A stretch of DNA of 64,000 nucleotides from Porticoccaceae bacterium (lineage in GTDB: Bacteria > Pseudomonadota > Gammaproteobacteria > Pseudomonadales > Porticoccaceae): positions 124,001 to 188,000 of the forward strand of contig JAHEHL010000005.1 in the NCBI GenBank assembly GCA_024644595.1, in the 5' to 3' direction. This document shows, one piece after another, positions 17,258 to 24,345 of this stretch. Numbering within the stretch: the first letter of the stretch is position 1; each line of letters opens with the position of its first letter. The notes beneath the pieces were generated by a model that was not told the DNA's origin, made no database searches, and saw nothing but the letters and a program-made list of their open reading frames with translations. The translations under genes were made by a program, and so were the position numbers.

Positions 17258-19057
17258 ATGAAAGCTAAATCGATTACATGGTTAACCTTGCCATTGGTGG
17301 CAGCCGCTATTTTGCTGGCGGCTTGCGGTCCGCAGCAGTCGCCTTCCGAACAGGCCAATGCGACCTTTGATGCGTTGTTTGATGAGAGTCTTAAAACCAG
17401 CCCTGAGTTTATGACTTATCTGGGGATGCGCGAGCGTTACGATGAGTGGGATGACAATTCTGAACAGGCTTATCAGGACTCTGTGGCGTTGACCCAGAAG
17501 CACCTCGAGACCTTGAAGGCCATTGATGCCAGTGCTCTGGATAAAGTGTCAGCGCTGAGCCTTAAGCTATATAAGCAGCGTTTGGAAAACGGCCTAGAAG
17601 ACACCCAGTGGCGCTATCATGGTTACCCGGTTAACCAGATGTTTGGTACTCACTCCAGTATTCCGAGCTTTTTGATCAACCAGCACCTGATTGCTAATCC
17701 GGATGAAGCCAAAGCCTATGTTGCACGTGTCAAGGCGGTGCCGCTGGTACTGGACGAGCTGATCTCGGATCTGTCCATTCGTGCCGACAAAGGCATTATT
17801 GCACCGAAGTTTGTCTTCGCACACAGCATTCGCGACAGTCAGAATATTATTGCCGGTATCGGCGAGGAGTCTGAAGAAGAGAATCCTCTGGTGGCTGATT
17901 TTAAAGCCAAGGTCGATAAGCTGGCCCTCGAGGAGTCTGTCGCAGCGCAACTGATGACTGAGCTGAATGCTGCGCTGGTCAATCAGTTTGTGCCGGCTTA
18001 TGAAAAGCTGATTGCCACGTTGGAGCAGCTCGAAGCGCGTTCAGAGGGCAACTTTGGCGCCTGGAAATTGCCCGATGGCGCTGACTATTACGCCAATGCA
18101 TTGCAGCGTATTACCACCACCGACCTGACTGCAGATCAGATTCACGAGCTGGGCCTCAGTGAAGTGGCGCGTATTCACGATGAAATGCGAGCCATTATGC
18201 AGCAGGTGGAGTTTGACGGTGATCTGCAGGCGTTCTTTGAATTTATGCGCACTGATCCGCAGTTCTATCTAGATAACAGCGAAGAAGGGCGAGCGGCCTA
18301 TATTGCTGAGGCGGACCGTATTATTGCCGATATGAACTCCCGTCTCGACGAGCTGTTTATCACTAAGCCAAAGGCTGATTTGATCGTTAAAGCGGTTGAA
18401 CCATTCCGCGAAAAATCTGCGGGCCGTGCTTTCTATCAACGTGCGGCGCCAGATGGTTCACGTCCTGGCACTTACTATGCCAACCTCTATCGCATGGAAG
18501 ACATGCCAACCTACGATTTGGAAGCGCTTGCCTATCACGAGGGAATTCCGGGCCACCATATGCAGGGTTCAATTTCTCAAGAGCAGGATGCTCTGCCCAA
18601 GTTCCGTCGCTTCGGTGGTTACACCGCTTACTCTGAAGGTTGGGGGCTCTATTCAGAGTTCATTCCCAAGGAAATGGGCCTCTACACCGACCCATACTCC
18701 GACTTTGGTCGCCTGAGTATGGAGCTGTGGCGAGCTTGTCGTTTGGTGGTTGATACCGGTGTGCATCACAAACGCTGGACTCGTGAGCAGGCAATTAACT
18801 ACCTGAATGACAATACCTCAAGTTCTGAAGAGGCCAACACCAAGGCGATTGAGCGTTATATGGTTATGCCGGGCCAGGCCACGGCTTACAAAGTGGGTAT
18901 GCTAAAGATTCTCGAGCTGCGCGAGAAGGCCCGCGCCGAGCTCGGTGAGCAGTTTGATATCCGTGCCTATCATGACGTGGTGCTGGGCAACGGCGCCGTG
19001 CCGCTGAATGTTCTTGAAGACCTGGTTGCGGAGTGGGTTGCGGCGACCAGGGGATGA
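17258..19057 (+). CDS. DUF885 family lipoprotein, predicted metallopeptidase
   Basis: The 599-residue product starts with a lipoprotein signal peptide and lipobox LLAAC (Cys about 23), so it should be anchored in the outer or inner membrane facing the periplasm. DUF885 proteins are predicted zinc peptidases. The expected motif is here as HEGIPGHH at about 427-434, together with the downstream GGYTAYSEGWGLYSE segment that supplies the glutamate ligand, and the MPGQATAYKVG stretch near the C-terminus. Length is normal for the family. Its position just after the exported amidohydrolase suggests the two act together on peptides in the periplasm; that link is inferred from context only. No ribosome site better than ATGAGGGAT before the ATG is seen. 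Confidence 0.88.
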   Translation: MKAKSITWLTLPLVAAAILLAACGPQQSPSEQANATFDALFDESLKTSPEFMTYLGMRERYDEWDDNSEQAYQDSVALTQKHLETLKAIDASALDKVSALSLKLYKQRLENGLEDTQWRYHGYPVNQMFGTHSSIPSFLINQHLIANPDEAKAYVARVKAVPLVLDELISDLSIRADKGIIAPKFVFAHSIRDSQNIIAGIGEESEEENPLVADFKAKVDKLALEESVAAQLMTELNAALVNQFVPAYEKLIATLEQLEARSEGNFGAWKLPDGADYYANALQRITTTDLTADQIHELGLSEVARIHDEMRAIMQQVEFDGDLQAFFEFMRTDPQFYLDNSEEGRAAYIAEADRIIADMNSRLDELFITKPKADLIVKAVEPFREKSAGRAFYQRAAPDGSRPGTYYANLYRMEDMPTYDLEALAYHEGIPGHHMQGSISQEQDALPKFRRFGGYTAYSEGWGLYSEFIPKEMGLYTDPYSDFGRLSMELWRACRLVVDTGVHHKRWTREQAINYLNDNTSSSEEANTKAIERYMVMPGQATAYKVGMLKILELREKARAELGEQFDIRAYHDVVLGNGAVPLNVLEDLVAEWVAATRG

Positions 19058-19078
19058 TGGATAGGGGTTTTTAATGGC

Positions 19079-19128
19079 GCGTTCGGGATGACTGAGAAGG
19101 GTCATCTCGAGCGCAGTAGAGGGATTTT
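19079..19128. repeat. Dispersed inverted repeat, copy after DUF885 gene
   Basis: GCGTTCGGGATGAC (19079-19092) and GTCATCTCGAGCGC (19101-19114) pair with two mismatches across an 8-base loop. The right arm continues as AGTAGAGGGAT, matching the consensus GTCATCCCGAGCGCAG-CGAGGGAT of the family. It lies between the DUF885 gene and the bidirectional terminator. Confidence 0.7.
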
Positions 19129-19194
19129 ATTGCTTGATGGACGCCACAACCATCCAAATAACTCGGCTAAACAACCCATCCAAACAATCAAAAC

Positions 19195-19223
19195 AAAAAA
19201 AGGCAGCCTAGGCTGCCTTTTTT
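19195..19223. terminator. Bidirectional terminator between DUF885 gene and gltA
   Basis: A perfect 18-base palindrome AGGCAGCCTAGGCTGCCT (19201-19218) is flanked by a run of A on the left and T on the right. This gives a terminator for both convergent genes: the DUF885 gene on the plus strand and gltA on the minus strand, whose stop is at 19243. Confidence 0.9.
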
Positions 19224-19242
19224 GTTGTCTCCATGAATCGGC

Positions 19243-20529
19243 TTAACGCTTATCCACGGGGACATAATCACGCACATCAGCACCGGTGTAGAGCTGGCGT
19301 GGACGACCAATACGGTAGGGGTGTTTGATCATCTCATTCCAGTGAGAAATCCAGCCGACGGTGCGGCCAGTGGCGAAGATAACGGTGAACATCTCAACCG
19401 GGATTCCCAGTGCCTTCAGGATAATGCCGGAGTAGAAGTCGACATTGGGGTAGAGTTTCTTGCTGACAAAATATTCATCTTCAAGGGCAATGGTTTCGAG
19501 CTTCTTGGCCAGGCGGAACAGTGGGTCGTTCTCCAGTCCCAGAACCGCCAACACTTCGTTGCAGCTTTCACGCATGACAGTCGCCCGCGGGTCGTAATTT
19601 TTATAGACACGGTGACCAAAGCCCATTAAGCGGAAAGGATCATTTTTGTCTTTGGCTTTGGCGATAAAGGCTTCGATATTGTCTTCGTGACCAATCTCTT
19701 CAAGCATATCCAGAACCGCTTCGTTGGCGCCGCCGTGAGCGGGTCCCCAGAGTGCTGCAATACCCGCGGCGATACAGGAGAACGGGTTGGCGCCGGTTGA
19801 GCCGGCAAGGCGCACGGTGGAGGTCGATGCATTCTGTTCATGGTCGGCATGAAGCAGGAAGATACGGTCCATTGCACGCGCGATAGCGGGCTCTACTTTA
19901 TAGGGCTCGCACGGTGTGCCAAACATCATATGCAGGAAGTTCTCGGAGTAAGAGAGAGAATTGTCCGGATAGATAAATGGCTGGCCGGTAAAGTGCTTGT
20001 GACACATGGCGGCAATAGTTGGGATCTTGGCGATCAGGCGATGAGCGGAAATTTTGCGATGCTCTTCATTATTAATGTCCAGCGAGTCATGATAAAACGA
20101 TGACATGGCGCCAACCACACCGCAGAGCATAGCCATTGGGTGCGCGTCGTAACGGAAGCCGGCAATAAAGTGCTCAATCGAACGATTCACCATTGTGTGA
20201 TAGCGAATATTATTTTCGAACTCAGTCTTCTGCTGTGCCGATGGCAGGGCACCTTCCAAAAGTAGATAGCAGGTTTCGAGGTAGTCAGATTTTTCAGCCA
20301 ATTGTTCAATCGGGTAGCCTCGATGCAGCAGGATGCCTTTGTCGCCATCAATAAAGGTAATGTCTGACTGACAGGACGCTGTAGCCGAGAATCCGGGGTC
20401 GTACGTAAAGATGTTGTGCGAGCCGAGGGTGCCGATATCTATAACGTCCTGGCCCAGGGTGCCTTCCAGAATGGGTAGCTCAATTGGAGCCTGGCCTTCA
20501 ATGGATAGGGTAGCTTTACGGTTACTCAT
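19243..20529 (-). CDS. gltA: Citrate synthase, type II (hexameric, Gram-negative type)
   Basis: The 428-residue protein matches the type II citrate synthases of Gram-negative bacteria in length and sequence: an N-terminal beta-rich extension, then [20 protein letters not shown] near residues 43-62, the catalytic histidines in [14 protein letters not shown] and [15 protein letters not shown], and the aspartate in the SGI segment near the C-terminus. It condenses acetyl-CoA and oxaloacetate to citrate and is probably inhibited allosterically by NADH like its relatives. The start ATG has AGAGGA 7 bases upstream. It is divergent from the sdh-suc operon, and the two share a 411-base control region. 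Confidence 0.97.
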   Translation of the reverse strand: MSNRKATLSIEGQAPIELPILEGTLGQDVIDIGTLGSHNIFTYDPGFSATASCQSDITFIDGDKGILLHRGYPIEQLAEKSDYLETCYLLLEGALPSAQQKTEFENNIRYHTMVNRSIEHFIAGFRYDAHPMAMLCGVVGAMSSFYHDSLDINNEEHRKISAHRLIAKIPTIAAMCHKHFTGQPFIYPDNSLSYSENFLHMMFGTPCEPYKVEPAIARAMDRIFLLHADHEQNASTSTVRLAGSTGANPFSCIAAGIAALWGPAHGGANEAVLDMLEEIGHEDNIEAFIAKAKDKNDPFRLMGFGHRVYKNYDPRATVMRESCNEVLAVLGLENDPLFRLAKKLETIALEDEYFVSKKLYPNVDFYSGIILKALGIPVEMFTVIFATGRTVGWISHWNEMIKHPYRIGRPRQLYTGADVRDYVPVDKR

Positions 20530-20580
20530 GCAGGGTCCTCTGGTGAAGCGTAGTGGGTGGAGCAGAAATTTAGATGGGCA

Positions 20581-20608
20581 ACTATAGATGTTCGGTGCCG
20601 ATTGTCAA
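20581..20608 (-). promoter_or_regulatory. Sigma-70-type promoter of gltA
   Basis: On the minus strand a perfect TTGACA (20608-20603) is separated by 16 bases from TATAGT (20586-20581). Transcription would begin near 20574, giving a leader of about 45 bases before the gltA ATG. Confidence 0.65.
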
Positions 20609-20774
20609 TACTGGCGACCAACCAGACGATCGCCTAGTGCTGTTATAGCGGCTTGTTTTGTTGCTCTGGAGAGACATGGCAGTCTTGCTTTATATGCCGT
20701 TTTGATGTTGCGAAAAAACTGCATGGTGTCTCCCGCGAAGAGCGCGAATTTTAATTTTAGGCTGGCAATCCCAA

Positions 20775-20803
20775 TTGAATTTAGCTGGGCTTGTATCTAT
20801 ACT
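20775..20803 (+). promoter_or_regulatory. Possible sigma-70-type promoter of the sdh-suc operon
   Basis: TTGAAT (20775-20780) and TATACT (20798-20803) are spaced by 17 bases on the plus strand. The sdhC GTG is 138 bases further on, so the leader would include the palindrome at 20877. Confidence 0.4.
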
Positions 20804-20876
20804 GCTGCGCCATCAAACCGCTCGGCGCTTTCGTTGCCACCGCCCAGCGTTAGATTACTTTAAGTTGCTGTACGTT

Positions 20877-20890
20877 AAGTGAATTCACTT
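20877..20890. promoter_or_regulatory. Perfect 14-bp palindrome upstream of sdhC
   Basis: AAGTGAATTCACTT is a perfect palindrome 50 bases before the sdhC start, and related TTAAGT/ACTTTAA words occur on both sides. It is a candidate operator for a dimeric regulator of the sdh-suc operon. The regulator is not identified. Confidence 0.4.
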
Positions 20891-20940
20891 TAAATTCATT
20901 TCCGTTTTTACGGATCATCACTTTTAAGGTAATACCCGTC

Positions 20941-21324
20941 GTGGATAAAAAAAGACCCGTTAATCTTGATATCGGAACCATTAGGTTGCCGATAACATCC
21001 TATGTATCGATTTTGCACCGGGCATCTGGTGTGATTTTATTTTTCTCAATTGCGGTGTTTCTCTGGTTGCTCGAGGGCAGTCTCGATTCCGAACAGAGCT
21101 TTAACGATGTCAAAGCGCTGTTTAACAATCCGCTGTGCCAATTTATTGTCTGGGCCAGTTTGGCTGCGCTTGCCTACCACGCGGTAGTCGGCATCCGTCA
21201 CCTGGTGATGGACTTTGGTCTTGGCGAAGATTCATTTGAAAGTGGTCGCACGACAGCCTGGGTTGCTCTGGTTGTTGCCGTGGTCGTTATCGCACTAGTC
21301 ACAGGGTGGGTTTACTTATGGTAA
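20941..21324 (+). CDS. sdhC: Succinate dehydrogenase cytochrome b556 subunit
   Basis: The 127-residue membrane subunit starts at GTG 20941 with TAAGGT about 9 bases upstream. It shows the SdhC signature RPVNLDI at the N-terminus and the conserved LHRASGVILFF (about 28-38), where Ser and Arg line the quinone site. The haem ligand histidine is expected in the second helix, within YHAVVGIRHLVMDFG (about 80-94). Three transmembrane helices are evident (about 26-46, 65-87 and 105-126). It anchors the SdhAB catalytic pair in the inner membrane and passes electrons to ubiquinone. It overlaps sdhD by 7 bases. Confidence 0.95.
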   Translation: MDKKRPVNLDIGTIRLPITSYVSILHRASGVILFFSIAVFLWLLEGSLDSEQSFNDVKALFNNPLCQFIVWASLAALAYHAVVGIRHLVMDFGLGEDSFESGRTTAWVALVVAVVVIALVTGWVYLW

Positions 21325-21686
21325 CTACAGTTACGAGTCTTGGCCGAAGTGGCCTTTCCGATTGGATGATCCAGCGCGTCTCGGCGTTTGTGATGACCGC
21401 ATATCTGGTGTTTATTGTCGCTTATCTGATGACTACGCCAGACCTGACATACACCCAGTGGGCGGCCCTGCACAGCACTCTGCCGATGCGCATGTTTAGT
21501 CTACTGACAATTCTCTCGATTGCGGCTCACGCCTGGATCGGGATGTGGTGTGTTCTCACAGACTATATAACCGTGCGCCTGATTGGGCCAAAGGCCACTG
21601 CGCTGCGTATCTTTTTTCAACTGGGCATGATGGCAGTTACGCTGCTGTATGTGGTCTGGGCTATCGATATTCTCTGGGGAATCTAA
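21318..21686 (+). CDS. sdhD: Succinate dehydrogenase hydrophobic anchor subunit
   Basis: The ATG at 21318 overlaps the sdhC stop in ATGGTAA and is preferred over a GTG 12 bases upstream; this gives 122 residues, close to E. coli SdhD (115). Three transmembrane helices are visible. The conserved features are the N-terminal SGLSDWMIQRVSAFVM, with Arg near the quinone site, and AAHAWIGMWCVLTDYI (about 67-82), which carries the haem-ligand histidine and the Asp-Tyr pair near the quinone. It follows the normal sdhCDAB order and is four bases from sdhA. Confidence 0.95.
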   Translation: MVTTVTSLGRSGLSDWMIQRVSAFVMTAYLVFIVAYLMTTPDLTYTQWAALHSTLPMRMFSLLTILSIAAHAWIGMWCVLTDYITVRLIGPKATALRIFFQLGMMAVTLLYVVWAIDILWGI

Positions 21687-21690
21687 GTAA

Positions 21691-23466
21691 ATGGCTAACA
21701 TCAGAACAATGAGTTTCGACGCCGTTATTGTCGGCGGTGGTGGGTCCGGTATGCGCGCAGCGCTTCAGCTTGCACAGTCCGGATACAAAACAGCAGTAAT
21801 CACTAAAGTGTTCCCAACGCGCTCTCACACCGTATCAGCTCAGGGTGGTATTACCTGTGCAATTGCCAGTGATGATCCCAATGATCAGTGGCAGTGGCAT
21901 ATGTATGACACAATCAAGGGCTCCGATTATATCGGTGATCAAGAAGCGATTGAATATATGTGTCAGACCGGCCCGGAAGCAGTATTTGAGCTCGAGCATA
22001 TGGGACTGCCTTTCTCGCGCACCGAAGAGGGTCGCATCTATCAGCGTCCGTTCGGTGGTCAGTCAAAAGATTTTGGTGAGGGCGGTCAGGCCGCCCGTAC
22101 CTGTGCAGCGGCTGACCGAACCGGTCACGCACTGTTGCACACGCTCTATCAGGGCAACCTGAAAAATGAGACCACATTTCTCAACGAGTGGTTCGCTGTC
22201 GATATCGTCAAGAATGCTGACAATGCTGTAGTCGGTGTTGTGGCGATTAATATCGAGTCCGGCGAGACGGTTTATGTAAAAGCCAAGGCGACGGTATTTG
22301 CCACGGGTGGAGCGGGGCGTATCTATGCCTCGACGACCAATGCCCATATCTGTACTGGCGATGGCATTGGCATGGCGCTGCGTGCAGGCTTCCCGGTTCA
22401 GGATATTGAAATGTGGCAGTTCCACCCCACCGGTATCCACGGTGCCGGTACCCTGGTTACTGAAGGGTGTCGAGGTGAGGGCGGCTATCTGGTGAATAAA
22501 GATGGCGAGCGCTTTATGGAGCGCTATGCGCCAAATGCCAAAGATCTGGCTGGCCGCGATGTGGTCGCCCGCTCGATGGTTCTGGAGATTCTTGAAGGTC
22601 GCGGTTGCGGCCCCAATGGTGATCACGTCTATCTCAAGCTCGATCACCTCGGTGAAGAGACGCTGAATGCGAAGTTGCCGGGTATTCTTGAATTGTCACG
22701 CACCTTTGCTCATGCCGATCCGGTTAAAGAGCCGATTCCGGTTGTTCCCACCTGTCACTATATGATGGGCGGCATTCCAACCAATGTGAACGGTCAGGCT
22801 TTGACCATCGACAGTGAAGGCAATGACCAGGTAATCGAAGGCTTTTATGCCTGTGGTGAAGCGGCCTGTGTTTCGGTCCACGGTGCCAACCGTCTCGGTG
22901 GTAACTCGCTGTTGGATCTGGTGGTATTTGGTCGCGCCTCGGGAATGTTTATCGAGAAGCAGTTGCGCGAAGGTATCGATCTTAAAGATGCCAGTGAAGC
23001 GGATATTGAGGCGGCAATGGTTGGCCTGAACCGGCTTAATAATTCAGCTGGTACCGGTGAAGGGGCCGCTGCTCTGCGTGCCGAGCTGCAGACGATTATG
23101 CAGAACTACTTCGGTGTATTCCGTCGCGGTGATTATATGCAGGAAGGTATCGCCAAGCTGGCTGAGCTGCGTCCGCGTATTGAAAATGTTGCGCTGGGTG
23201 ACAAGAGCAATGCGTTCAATACCTCTCGTATCGAGGCCTTGGAGTTGCAGAACCTGTTTGAAGTGGCCGAGGCAACTGCTATCACGGCTGAAGCGCGCAC
23301 CGAGAGCCGCGGCGCTCACGCGCGCGACGATTTCAAAGAGCGCGATGATGAAAATTGGCTGTGTCATTCTGTGTTTTTCCCGAGCGACAAGCGGGTTGGC
23401 AAACGCGGCGTGAACTTTACGCTGAAAACGCGCGAGGCATTCCAGCCCAAAATTCGCACCTACTAA
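21691..23466 (+). CDS. sdhA: Succinate dehydrogenase flavoprotein subunit
   Basis: At 591 residues this matches SdhA (588 in E. coli). It has the FAD dinucleotide-binding [12 protein letters not shown] near residue 14, the covalent flavin histidine in [10 protein letters not shown] (about 45-54), the substrate site [21 protein letters not shown] (about 243-263) and the capping and closing motifs [15 protein letters not shown] near residue 400 and AHARDDF near 541. It oxidises succinate to fumarate on the cytoplasmic face of the inner membrane. It sits between sdhD and sdhB as expected. Confidence 0.97.
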   Translation: MANIRTMSFDAVIVGGGGSGMRAALQLAQSGYKTAVITKVFPTRSHTVSAQGGITCAIASDDPNDQWQWHMYDTIKGSDYIGDQEAIEYMCQTGPEAVFELEHMGLPFSRTEEGRIYQRPFGGQSKDFGEGGQAARTCAAADRTGHALLHTLYQGNLKNETTFLNEWFAVDIVKNADNAVVGVVAINIESGETVYVKAKATVFATGGAGRIYASTTNAHICTGDGIGMALRAGFPVQDIEMWQFHPTGIHGAGTLVTEGCRGEGGYLVNKDGERFMERYAPNAKDLAGRDVVARSMVLEILEGRGCGPNGDHVYLKLDHLGEETLNAKLPGILELSRTFAHADPVKEPIPVVPTCHYMMGGIPTNVNGQALTIDSEGNDQVIEGFYACGEAACVSVHGANRLGGNSLLDLVVFGRASGMFIEKQLREGIDLKDASEADIEAAMVGLNRLNNSAGTGEGAAALRAELQTIMQNYFGVFRRGDYMQEGIAKLAELRPRIENVALGDKSNAFNTSRIEALELQNLFEVAEATAITAEARTESRGAHARDDFKERDDENWLCHSVFFPSDKRVGKRGVNFTLKTREAFQPKIRTY

Positions 23467-23496
23467 TTTGCACCGAAAGTAAGGGGTCATTAGACA

Positions 23497-24201
23497 ATGT
23501 TAGACGTTAGTATTTATCGCTATAACCCGGAAGTGGATCAAGAACCCTATATGCAGGACTTCAAGATCGACACAGAGGGTAAAGACATTATGGTTCTGGA
23601 TGTGCTTGAGAAGCTCAAGGCTGAAGATCCAACATTGGTTTTTCGTCGCTCATGCCGTGAAGGTGTCTGCGGTTCTGACGGTATGAATATCTCCGGTAAA
23701 AATGGCCTGGCCTGTGTTACGCCGCTTTCTGAAGCAGTGAAAAACAACAAGCTTGTGATTCGCCCGCTGCCTGGCCTGCCGGTGATTCGCGATCTGGTGA
23801 TCGACATGAGCCAGTTCTATGCCCAGTACGAAAAGATTCAGCCATACATGATTAACAATACGCCGGCGCCGGCTATTGAGCGTCTGCAGTCTCCAGAGGA
23901 ACGTGCCAAGCTGGACGGTCTCTACGAGTGTATTCTATGCGCCTGTTGCTCAACGGCCTGTCCGTCGTTCTGGTGGAATCCCGACAAGTTTATCGGGCCA
24001 TCCGGTCTGCTGCAGGCCTACCGCTTTTTGGCGGACAGTCGTGATACGGCAACGGAACAGCGTCTTGCTAACCTCGATGATCCCTTCAGCGTGTTTCGCT
24101 GCCATGGCATCATGAACTGTGTTCAGGTTTGCCCAAAAGGCCTGAATCCGACTAAAGCGATTGGCCATATTCGTAATATGTTGATCAGAAGTGCCACTTG
24201 A
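23497..24201 (+). CDS. sdhB: Succinate dehydrogenase iron-sulfur subunit
   Basis: The 234-residue subunit carries all three clusters. The [2Fe-2S] cysteines are in CREGVCGSDGMNISG and the following GLAC (about 53-77), the [4Fe-4S] cysteines in CILCACCSTACP (about 147-158), and the last set, for [3Fe-4S], in CHGIMNCVQVCPKGLNPT (about 205-222). Ser and Trp (PSFWWN) next to the second motif are conserved near the quinone site. It carries electrons from SdhA to the membrane anchor. The ribosome site AAGGGG lies 13 bases upstream. Confidence 0.97.
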   Translation: MLDVSIYRYNPEVDQEPYMQDFKIDTEGKDIMVLDVLEKLKAEDPTLVFRRSCREGVCGSDGMNISGKNGLACVTPLSEAVKNNKLVIRPLPGLPVIRDLVIDMSQFYAQYEKIQPYMINNTPAPAIERLQSPEERAKLDGLYECILCACCSTACPSFWWNPDKFIGPSGLLQAYRFLADSRDTATEQRLANLDDPFSVFRCHGIMNCVQVCPKGLNPTKAIGHIRNMLIRSAT

Positions 24202-24249
24202 TCGCTAAATAACCCTTTAATCAAGGGTATTAGTGATTTGCTTTGACTT

Positions 24250-24273
24250 AACGGCCAGTTTTTACTGGCCGTT
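24250..24273 (+). terminator. Hairpin between sdhB and sucA
   Basis: AACGGCCAGT and ACTGGCCGTT form a perfect 10-base stem with a TTTT loop. Only three T follow, so termination is likely to be weak. It may separate sdhCDAB from sucA partially or stabilise processed transcript ends. Confidence 0.5.
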
Positions 24274-24345
24274 TCAGCGTCAGAGGTTTAGAATATGCGC
24301 CCATCAAACAGCCTGTCCTGACTACTTGAAAGGGGAATACCAGTA

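Larger units (their letters stand above)
20530..20940. other. Divergent control region between gltA and sdhC
   Basis: This 411-base gap holds no convincing gene; a 91-codon frame at 20588 has no ribosome site or family resemblance. It contains a sigma-70-like promoter for gltA, one for sdhC, and a 14-base perfect palindrome close to sdhC. It is expected to coordinate entry of carbon into the TCA cycle. Confidence 0.6.

Noticed and set aside
20588-20863. 91-codon open frame between gltA and sdhC
   Set aside because: There is no ribosome site, no recognisable domain, and it overlaps predicted promoters of gltA and sdhC.
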